Origin: Apium graveolens | Lineage: Eukaryota > Streptophyta > Magnoliopsida > Apiales > Apiaceae | Length of the DNA: 64,000 nt | Assembly: GCF_009905375.1 (NCBI RefSeq) | Contig: NW_027417700.1 | Coordinates: forward strand, 1-64,000 | Reading direction: 5' to 3' | Shown here: positions 55,601 to 64,000 of the stretch, in pieces | Numbering within the stretch: position 1 is the first letter of the stretch | How the letters are laid out: each line of letters opens with the position of its first letter | Notes under the pieces: generated by a model | What the model saw: the letters and a program-made list of their open reading frames with translations, nothing else | Database searches by the model: none | What the model was told of the DNA's origin: nothing | Translations under genes and position numbers: made by a program

Positions 55601-57175
55601 TCTCAAGTGCTAGTTCCTGTCATCACAACTTCTCCACCAATTCAAGTCAAAGGAAAGCTAGATGGAATTGATCTAATCCAGATAGCAGCAGCTGAATTGC
55701 AAGTCAAAGAGCAAAGGAAGAAGATTGATGAAAAGATGCAACTAATATTTGGTTCTACAACTTCTCAATCACAATCTGTGAAGCATAGCACAACAGTGGA
55801 ATCAATTATTATGGAACTCAAGCCAGTAGGGAGGCATAAGGATGGAGAAACTTCTTCCAAAGATCTGCAACCTATGGTTCTCAAGCCCAATAACAGATCC
55901 AATAAGGACTCTACAAAGAATCCTCTAAAAGAGGTGGATTTTCCTCTTCCAAAAGTAGATGAGGACAAGACTTTAGGAAGAAGTATTGCATATCTCAAAG
56001 AGACCATGGATGAGGCTGTAAGGAGAAACATGGCTATTATCTTCAGAGAGGGAAAGAGCATATGTGTGATGCAAGGACATCCCAAATTCTCAATAGCCAA
56101 GAGGGAAGAAACTAAAAGGTTGAAGGAAGAAGCCAAACAGCTAAAGACTGACAAAAGAGCACAAGCAAAGCTTGAAAAACAGCTAAAGTCAAGTCAGGCT
56201 GAAGAACAGAAAGAAATTGAAGACAAAGGTGAAGATGAAGCTATGGGGGACATGGTTGGCACTGAGATGGAGGAAAGAAGTAAGGAAGAATGGCAGAAAG
56301 GGAAAAGAAAGAAGGTCAATGCAAAGAGAAAGAAGGTAGATAAGACTGAAGAAACCCAATCAATATCCAAACCACTACCCTTTATTCCTGAACCCATTGT
56401 ACCTGACCCCTTCATGAACATTCATGGTGAAACAATCATTCCCAAGGAGGAACCAATTGATTGGGACACCATCAAATTGCCCACCTTTCTAACCTCTTCT
56501 CCACCATCAAAGAAGTAGAAAAGAAGAATCAAATCAACACTCTCTAAAGCCTCAATCAAATTCACACAGAAGCCTAAGCCTAAACCTCAAACCTCTAAAG
56601 ATGATTATGTTCACATCTGTGATATAAAAGAATTTTCAGACATTGAACTCTATCTGGATGAGCTGGAGGATGTAAGGGGAATAGCTGCCTACAGACAGCT
56701 ACCAGAAAGACTAGTGTTCAAATACAAAGGAGTTGGGGAAAGAATATGGCCTCTTCACAGAATTCTGAATGAAGGCTACTCTACCTTGATTAGAGTCTAC
56801 TCAGCCATACATAAGGATTCTGGCTTTACCAGAACTGCCAGGACTGAGATTCTCAGCAAGATTGCCAACATAAGGAAAACTTGGAGGGAGCCCAATGCCT
56901 TGCCTAGAACTTTACTCATTCAAGAGAAAGGTATTACAATTCACAAATCACCTCATTGGTTGATGGAGTTCAGAGACAACAAAGGAGTCAGAAGATTTTT
57001 CAGAATCGAAGATCAGCTAAAGATTGCCAGTAATGAAACTCTCAAGGATATGTAATCTAAGTTAGATATCAATGAAGAAGATGAAGCTGAATTCTACAGA
57101 CAACTTCAACTTCAAATAGAGGAGAATGACAGGAGGCTAGGAAAGAAAACCAGGGATCAAAGGAAAAGAAAGTAA
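52660..57175 (+). pseudogene. X3 ORF3 (about 1500 codons), several lesions
   Basis: MAPVVKIMSQTGF, N-terminal domain intact with SNFDVI and YFARF, CAA where X1 has its first stop. NLS-like NKRGRD...SRKKKAK. Lesions: TAA at 53947, an extra G in a G-run near 54665 (frameshift), a stop at about 54807 before LSLITF, TAG at 56516-56518, and TAA at 57053-57055. It contains STD/YPL motif repeats (about 54315-54430), KKGENKGEGEGEPS, and the conserved end domain. Stop 57173-57175. Overall codon alignment with X1 and X2 is kept over the full length. Confidence 0.8.
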
Positions 57176-57351
57176 TTTGCTCAGGCTAAAGGAGCACCCT
57201 TGGAAACAATGTATTTCTTCAGTTTCATCTCAGCATATACACTTTTGCAGAACTTTTGAATTTCTGCTTTGTTACAGTTTATATATTTGTTAAGTGTTTT
57301 GTTATCATCAAGCTAAACCCAAATTTATGCCTACAGTTCTAGTAGACATAA

Positions 57352-57363
57352 ATAGGGGGGGAT
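57352..57363 (+). other. X3 polypurine tract
   Basis: ATAGGGGGGGAT-type purine run immediately upstream of the 3' LTR. The sequence between the ORF3 stop and here (57176-57351) is noncoding and matches the X1 3' end. Confidence 0.75.
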
Positions 57364-58470
57364 TGTTAGGAATATGTGTATTAGTTTGATGATAAGTTCA
57401 GCAAAACACTTAAGTAGAAATCTAGTGTTTGTAGCCTCAACGGATAAGACCATCTTGGCTATCCATTGAAGGAGTAGCCTTACTTAGCAATAAGTTTGGT
57501 ATTGTAGCACATCTCACTATCTGGTTTCAAGATGTAATTCTTAGATGTTGTTAGGAGATAATCAGTCATGTTGACTACTAATGGATGTACAAATAGGAGG
57601 GCTAATTGTAAATATTTCATGCCTTGTAATTTTGTATAAGTGAAGAAGTGTCAACGGATATTGAAGACCTTCAACGGATAAGAAACTAAGCTTCAACGGA
57701 TGTCTCTAACGCTTCAACGGATAATATCCATCAACGGATAAGTGCTTCAATGGATAAAGCTTCAACTGCTAGAGCATCAACGGATAAAGCCATCAACGGA
57801 TGAAAGCTTCAACGGATGCACTGCTAGAGCATCAACAGATAAAGCCATCAACAGATGAAAGCTTCAACGGATGCTCAGTCTCATAGCAGTTGATAGTGAC
57901 AGTTAACAAAGCTGACAGAGGCACATGGATTGACAGAGATGTGGTAGCCTATTTCAGGAACAGCAGAAAAAGCAGTTGTTTTTAGTCTGGTTCAAAATGG
58001 AAAGTCAACAGATAATTCCATATTACACTGGATAAAAATGGAACAGAAAAAGTGGAGAACTATTGTCTTATTGTACTTTATCTTTATCTTCACTTGTAAA
58101 CTTGGTGTTATATAAACCAAGTAGTGGCTAGTAATTAGATGTGAATTTCTCTGAGCTGTTTAGAAATATCAAGAGAGAAAATCATCTAGTTTGTACTAGG
58201 AAGCAGCTGTGATTTAGTTTTGAATCACAGATTTTCTGAAATAACACATCTCTGGTGGAACAACAAATCCACCAGAAAAGTTTTTAAGTTCTTTGTGTTC
58301 ATTACATTTGTGTTTGAATATATATATGTCTGCATCAGCTCCAAGCAATTCACACACATTCGATCACTCAAACATTTAGTCTTACAAACTGCTCAAAACT
58401 TGAAAAAGTTTTGAGATTTACATTCAACCCCCCTTCTGTAAATCTCATTATTAGTCCACTGGGAATAACA
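57364..58470 (+). repeat. X3 3' LTR
   Basis: 1107 bp, TGTTAGG...GGAATAACA. The TCAACGGAT cluster at about 57650-57870 is longer than in X1, with a duplicated block (AGAGCATCAAC[G/A]GATAAAGCC, twice). It ends inside the integrase of F. Confidence 0.9.
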
Positions 58471-59470
58471 ATAATTCTTGAACTCATTTGACATGAACTC
58501 ACCACCTCGATCAGTTCTGAAAGTTTTTATCTTTCGTTCAGCTCCATTCTCAACCAGTGCTCGAAAAATCTTGAATGCAGCAAAAGCTTCCCCTTTAGTT
58601 TTGAGAAAGTACACCCACATAGCACGACTATAATCATCAACCAACAGAAAAGCATATCTCTTTCCAGAGGCTATTTCTGGAGTAATAGGCCCGCACAAAT
58701 CGCCATGTATAATTTCTAGAACCTTGCTTGCTACAAAACTCGATCTGGTTGGAACGTGTTTGCGCGCTTGCTTTGACATGAGACACCCAGTGCACATATC
58801 TTTGGGTTGTACTACTCGAGGTAACCCCTTTACCATTTTATCCTTAAACATCCAGGACAATGCCTGATAATTCACATGGCCTAAGCGAGCATGCCACAGT
58901 TTAGACACCTCGTCAATCTTAGACAGTAAACATTCAGAATTCTCAGACTCAATCAGAAGCTTATACAAACGATTTAACGATCGTTTGACTTTCATGACCA
59001 ATTTCTCATTTTTATCGAACATCCACATGTACTCTCCTCTGATTATAACTTTATTCCCATCTTCTGAAAGCTGACCAATACTTATAATGTTATTACGCAG
59101 ACTAGGAATGAAATATACCTCATTCAGTATACGATTATGTCCATCCTTGCATTTCAGAATGATAGATCATCTGCCTTTGATCTCCACTGTTGTTCTGTCT
59201 CCAAATTTGACACTACCAGTTATTCCTTCATCAAGCATGTTGAATTTCGATTTTTGCCCAGTCATGTGATTGCTGGCACCATTATCGAGATACCAAATAT
59301 CACAATCATACTTCATGTTCTCAACACCTGATGACAGTCGTGGCCTCACGTTCATTTCATTTAACATCAACTTCGAATCTTCCTTTTCATGCTTAGCAAG
59401 CAATAAAGCTGGTTCATCGTCTTCGATTCTTGTCAAATATGCCTCCTGCTTCTGCTCCTTATTTCTCTTG
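58471..59470 (-). pseudogene. F pol start: protease to integrase, truncated
   Basis: Protease region IWYLDNGASNHMTG (about 59270-59310) with DNG where DSG is expected. Pre-integrase HARLGHVNYQAL and CTGCLMSKQ (about 58790-58900). Integrase HGDLCGPI (about 58690), VDDYSRAMWVYFL, and FRTDRGGEFMSNEF (about 58500) just before the X3 LTR. A frame break lies between 59167 and 59028. The third integrase catalytic residue, RT and RNase H are absent. Confidence 0.85.
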
Positions 59471-60148
59471 GGCTTTCGACATTCGGAAGCAAAATGTCCA
59501 TACAGATAATAATTAAAACACTTTACCCTGGTTTATCACGAACCATGCGACCTTTGAACTGCGATGACTGACTTTCTGCAACTCCTTTACGCTTCAGCCA
59601 TTCCTCTCGCGTGAATAACAGTTTTTCTTCGTTGTTTTCTCGATTTTGCCACTCTTCTTCTGTGAGTAGCAACTGGGTTTCATTTGTTTCGACCTTGCCT
59701 CTGGTTCTCTCCTCGTGAGCCTTCAGAGCACCCATGGCTTCTTCAACTATCATGGTTTCCAAGTCACTGAATTGCTCTATTGCGGACGTAATCTGTAAGA
59801 ACTTTTCTGGTACTGCTCGCAGCAGTTTCTTTACTACGTAGGTTTCCCCCATAGTTTCACCCAATGCTCATATATTTGTCATGAGTGCATTCATCTTCAT
59901 ATAGAAATCATCGAGATGATCAGAGTCCTTCATACTCAATGCCTCGAACTCGGCCTTTAGAGTTTGAACCCGTGCTTTCTTTACTCTGTCTGCACCTTGG
60001 CAAAGAGTTTTGATCACATCCCATGCTTCTTTAGCTGATTTCTTCTCTGCAACTGAAAGTAGGATCTCCTCTGGTACCCTGATATATCATGGCCAACGCG
60101 ATATTATCTGTTCTTTCATCAATTACAGCCTTTTCATCGGTTGGTTCC
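59471..60148 (-). pseudogene. F gag relic
   Basis: Copia gag (UBN2-type) pieces: RTDNIALAMIYQG (about 60100) and, after frameshifts, VVKKLLRAVPEKFLQITSAIEQF (about 59770-59840), the KAHEERTRG stretch, and a repeated LLLTEEEWQNR/LLFTREEWLKR pair. The nearby zinc knuckle reads CFNYYLYGHFASEC, so the second cysteine is replaced. Upstream of about 60148 the sequence becomes G. Non-functional. Confidence 0.75.
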
Positions 60149-63100
60149 TGTAATACCCCCAAATCCGGGGTCGGGGATCCGGGTTATCACGAGTTCCATT
60201 TCCCTTAATAACACCCAATATTAATAAATAATCAACTACTCTGTACTGTGACCCCACAATAAATACACACACCACAAGTTATAGTCTCAGAGATGAATAT
60301 CCAAAAATAATCACAAGTCATTTTATTCCAAAATTATATGCCATTACACCTTAAAAGGGTTTCTGAATAAATTTACATTTCTTTGCCATTATTACAATTC
60401 ATAAATATACATAATCTGGTACATCAAACGTTGAAAGCCTAGCCTATTGGTAGCTCCTACCTCAGCTACGGCGGCATCAACGCTTCCAGAAAACTGCGGA
60501 ACGTTTCATAACCGCTTGCGAATTGGAAGCTTGGTCTTGTTCATCTTTTCTATCTGTTGTTGTGTGATGAAAGAAGAAAGCAAGGGTGAGCAGCAAGCCC
60601 ACCAAAATAATATGTATAATGATTTACAATATGCGAGCCTTCTCATAGTACTCATGAAAGTCTTGGTCAAAAGAAATGAACCAAGTTTGATATCTTAATG
60701 CGATGAAGTCGCAAAATATTCAATATATATACATATATACTTTTCAAAATCTTGGAAGTCCTCTTCCATGTATAATATACACAAAGTTCCAGTTTATAAC
60801 TGTATAAAAATATCGTTGCAAGGTGATATCATATATCTAACCTTGTCTCAACGTTTTTCTGAAAGTCTTTGATATGCATAAGATAATCATTTACTAGATA
60901 TAAGTTTAAAAGATGAAGTTACAAGATACTCCAATATACTTATATCTTTTCCGAATACTACTTGAACTACCACCATTCAAGTTATAATTAGTTTCAAAAG
61001 TTCATCACACTGATGAGACTACAAGATAAGACTTGAATAGATTCAATCTTTGAAATATTTTGAAGGAAATGAAGTTATGATATACTTCATTAAGTCCCGA
61101 TATATATATACACCTATATATATACATACGTTTCCTGAAAACCTCTGTCATGTAAAGTATGAACAGAATTGCAATATCCAATAAATTTGGAAATGAAAGA
61201 ATTTTGGCATAAACCTGATATCTTGCTGATCAGGCAAAGATACCAATAAGTAACCTTTTCTACTATTAGATGGACGAATTCCCCACTGGTCATCACCCTG
61301 GTCGCAATAGGACCTTATGCTGGACTGCCACTCAGCCACTTATGCATTTGATGGACTCCTACTGAGCCACTTACACTATCATGGACGCCCACTGAGCCCA
61401 TGTTGCTTATGCCGACTCGATAGATGGACTTACTTCCCGAACGTTGGGTAAGTAATCAATTCATTTACCAAAACTGCAACCTTGTTGCGAATATAAAATA
61501 CACCACAGAGCCGGATCCCTCTGGTTTTGAGCGAGTATTTAAATCCCCTTTAAAAAGGAAGATCATAAATATAAAAATGAGTTTTGGGATCCGCTCTAAC
61601 TTTTAAAAATCATTTTGAAGACTCGAAAACACTTTAAGGAGTGGTTGGAGCAATGCTGATTTAATAAAATAAATCAGTCCTAATGTATTTAGAAAATATC
61701 TGAATATTATTATTTAAATAATATTCCCATAAAGAATAATTGAGGTAGAAGTTGGAAAACTTATACTTGAAATGAATAGTAAATAATCAAAGATATACTT
61801 ATACGAAAGTAATATCTTTATTTGAATAATCAAAAGTAAGTTTGATTATCGAACATTATTCTTTAATAAAATAAAGAATATTATTAAATAATAAGCGGAG
61901 TCATAATACCTCGAATGAATATTATAAATAATATTCATATAATAAAATAAACTGAGCCATAAGCCCTCGAATGAATATTCAAATAATATTCAAATAATAA
62001 AATAAACTGAGTCATAAGCCCTCGAATGAACATTCAAATAATATTCAAATAATAAAATAAACTTAAAGTTATCGAATAAATCTTATTCGATTAATAGTTT
62101 TGAAAACTATAACCATATATATATATAAAAATATATAAATTATACTTGGGAACATCGACTCCCGGTTTAGAAATATGTTCACCTTTTTATCCCCTATACT
62201 AAGGGTAAACTCAAATACCGCTTATCTCTAGCATAGGTATTATGCAACTATAAGCATTTGAACCAACATATATATAAATCAAGAATATGAAACAGGCATG
62301 CATATATACCATATCACATGCTACAATATATCGCAAGAATTTGCTAATAACAAATATGCATTTATCACAAGATCATGCATATACACATATACATCACAAC
62401 AACAGTTATACGGGTTAAAAACTTGCCTGAGTGCTCCCGGATAGACTTAAGCTTAGAGTGGGTCCGATAACCTATGAACAACAACATAAGTCGGAATTAA
62501 ACCCCGGTCGCTTAAGAAACTAGACTTTAACCATTTAGAGTCCTAACGTTCGCTTTCGCGCTTAACGATTCACTTAAGTCGCTCGAGTACTCTCGGCTCC
62601 ACCATTTTTAATAAATTAACCATTAAGGGTTTTAAGGCGATTCTTTCGCGAGTGTCTTACCAACTGCCTAACACACTTAACATAATTGTTTCATACTTCA
62701 ATTAGTCCTTTAAGGTCTTTAACCTATGTTTCGAAGTAAGGCGAGGGGTAATGATTCGTTCGCGAAATATCGTTACTTAAAACGGCCGTTTCTCCTAAAC
62801 CGTACATCGGAATCAAACGAACCACATATCAAAACGAAGCTCGTAACATGAACTATCTAAACATGGCAATGGTCAAAACCTAGCAGGGAGTTCTCAGGTC
62901 CTAATGTTATGAACAAAAGCAGTCTAAAGTAAATCGGACATTACGACGGCTATGTTTACGCGATTTCTCAATTTTATACCATGCCAATTCAACCACCAAT
63001 CAATCCCAATTCATTCATACAATCAATATTCATCCAAAACACACTACAACAGTCCCAACACCTCAAGTTCTTCCAATTTATGTTATTCTCATCATGAACT

Positions 63101-64000
63101 TAAACTATACTTAATTCCTTTAACAAATCAACAAGATTCAACATTCATACCACTACCACTCCAACCCAAACTCTAAACAAACAAGCTTCATGCTTCACAT
63201 ATACTATATTACTCATAACCATTCCTAAATACTCAAAACTAAAGCTAGGATTTGGAGTTTATACCTTCTTGAAGCTTTTTAATCAATTAAAGATCCTTGG
63301 AATGCCCATGGAAGCCTTGATCTATGCTTAAGCTACCTTGAACTTTCATAAAAATCAAGAAAACCAAAGTTATTTCGTGAAGGTTACTATTCACCATCTT
63401 CTTCCTTAATTTATTGGAAGAGATTGTGAAGGAATTAGAAGTTTAAACTTATAGGATATCCATATCTATGTACAAGGAACCTTAGATAATTACCTTGTAA
63501 TTTAACAATGCTTGGAACTTGATTTTTGATTTTTCTTCCTTTGAAAAAGAAGAAAAGCCGAGAGCAAGATGATGAGAATGAAATGATTTTGTGTTTTTTG
63601 ATTTGTTTGGCTTAGCTTGGTTGTTTTTTGTTTTGTTTTTGGTTAATTACCTTAATAACCTTATATTTGTGTGGTTATAAACCAACCACACCTCCTCCTT
63701 CCCTATGTCATGCTTGCATCACCTTATTTTGTCAGCATCTCTTACTTGCCCTCTTCTCATTGGTTGGATGACCTCATCATCCCTAACCTCCTTGATTAAC
63801 CTCTTAATTGTTTGCCTAATGACCGCTGATCTGTTATACGGTTCGCTTAACTTTCGTTTTCGTTTATCGTTTGAGGGATCATATCCGGGATCTTATTACT
63901 TGGGTTTCCTTAACCTTTCTCAATACATTATAATCCTTTTATGATCCTCTCTTATAATCCTTTAATTTAAATCCTTTTTACCTTGTTACCTTATACTCAA
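60149..64000 (-). repeat. G: long LTR-like noncoding sequence, runs off the window
   Basis: No coding region or protein match. It starts abruptly next to F gag with TGTAATACCCCC, a form typical of plant Gypsy LTR ends (sense GGGGGTATTACA on the minus strand). Minus orientation is suggested by a TATA-like AATATAAGG near 63655 (minus), followed in that direction by a CT-rich leader (about 63540-63600). AATAAA-type signals lie near the left end. It includes a short tandem repeat (61898-62064) and AT-rich stretches. It could instead be plain intergenic sequence; the element body would lie beyond the window. Confidence 0.4.
61898..62064. repeat. Tandem repeat, about 55 bp x 3
   Basis: Three units starting at 61898, 61954 and 62009, each beginning GAG[T/C]CATAA and CCTCGAATGAA, followed by AATAATATTCAAATAATAAA-like sequence. 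Units 2 and 3 are nearly identical; unit 1 is more diverged. Confidence 0.8.

Larger units (their letters stand above)
52004..58470 (+). mobile_element. X3: family-X element, 5' half missing
   Basis: Plus-strand 3' half of a family-X element: RNase H end, motif-rich spacer, ORF3, PPT, 3' LTR 57364-58470. Gag, most of pol and the 5' LTR are gone at the junction with the Y3 LTR (52003). Its right end lies inside the integrase of F; the expected target duplication would be ATAAT (58471-58475), but the left copy is missing. More diverged from X1 and X2 than they are from each other. Confidence 0.9.
58471..60148 (-). mobile_element. F: unrelated copia fragment
   Basis: Minus-strand 5' part of a copia element: part of gag, zinc knuckle, protease, pre-integrase and the start of integrase. 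Protein sequence differs strongly from X and Y (for example WHARLGHVNYQAL, CTGCLMSKQARKHVP). Cut on the left by the X3 LTR and on the right at about 60148 by G. No LTR of its own is visible. Confidence 0.85.

Noticed and set aside
28020..57175. Calling ORF3 an envelope gene
   Set aside because: Position fits the Sirevirus 'env-like' ORF, but no signal peptide, hydrophobic span or fusion-like region is visible in any copy.
58471..58475. ATAAT as proven target duplication of X3
   Set aside because: Only the right copy can be seen; the left end of X3 is lost.
60447..60698. 83-residue ORF in the right-end block as a gene
   Set aside because: No recognisable domain, no homologue in the window, and it lies in LTR-like AT-rich sequence.
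62952..63944. Short ORFs at 62952-63176 and 63705-63944
   Set aside because: Low-complexity Asn/Ser/His or hydrophobic translations of AT-rich DNA; nothing supports coding.

Overview
The window is a block of nested LTR retrotransposons from a plant nuclear genome, most likely a eudicot. It is AT-rich, has no operons, and its PBS sites match plant initiator-tRNA-Met primers. I found no host gene and no RNA gene. Almost everything up to about 60.1 kb belongs to Ty1/copia elements. Six of them have Sirevirus-type pol, recognised by the RNase H signatures [11 protein letters not shown] and GYSDAD[YF][10 protein letters not shown]. They fall into two families: X (X1, X2, X3) and Y (Y1, Y2, Y3). 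A seventh, unrelated copia fragment (F) and a long LTR-like sequence (G) fill the right end.

Layout: Y1 (+, 1-4711) and Y2 (-, 4712-13475) are decayed family-Y copies joined tail to tail, without LTRs at the join. Y3 (-, 13476-52003) has both LTRs but is split by X1 (+, 20624-46921), which has a perfect 5-bp target duplication CATAG. X1 is itself split by X2 (-, 30430-43614), target duplication AGGCC. X2 is the youngest: its two 1066-bp LTRs differ at about two sites, and gag and pol are intact. To the right lie X3 (+, 52004-58470, 5' half missing), which was inserted in F (-, 58471-60148), and then G (60149 to the window end). The two flanks of Y3 do not match, and three neighbours (Y2, X3, F) each lack the half facing Y3. 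One unequal recombination between two family-Y copies would explain all of this.

Beyond gag-pol, both families carry a very large third ORF after pol (about 1500 codons in X, about 1240 in Y). The N-terminal domains of the two families' ORF3 proteins are alignable. ORF3 has nuclear-localisation-like basic clusters and no visible signal peptide or membrane anchor, so the usual label 'env-like' is not supported. ORF3 starts look like ordinary plant genes: a TATA box about 100-155 bp upstream and, in X, the start context AACAATGGC. Family Y has a further small ORF with its own TATA box.

Each family is also seeded with its own short motif on both strands: TCAACGGAT/ATCCGTTGA in X and AAGT[A/T]CTGAT/ATCAG[T/A]ACTT in Y. 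The motifs cluster just upstream of LTR and internal TATA boxes and also occupy unconstrained linkers inside gag, pol and ORF3. The most interesting hypothesis is a family-specific self-regulation or anti-silencing system: a nuclear ORF3 product acting on its family's dispersed motif, analogous in logic to VANC proteins of VANDAL transposons. That link is inference only.
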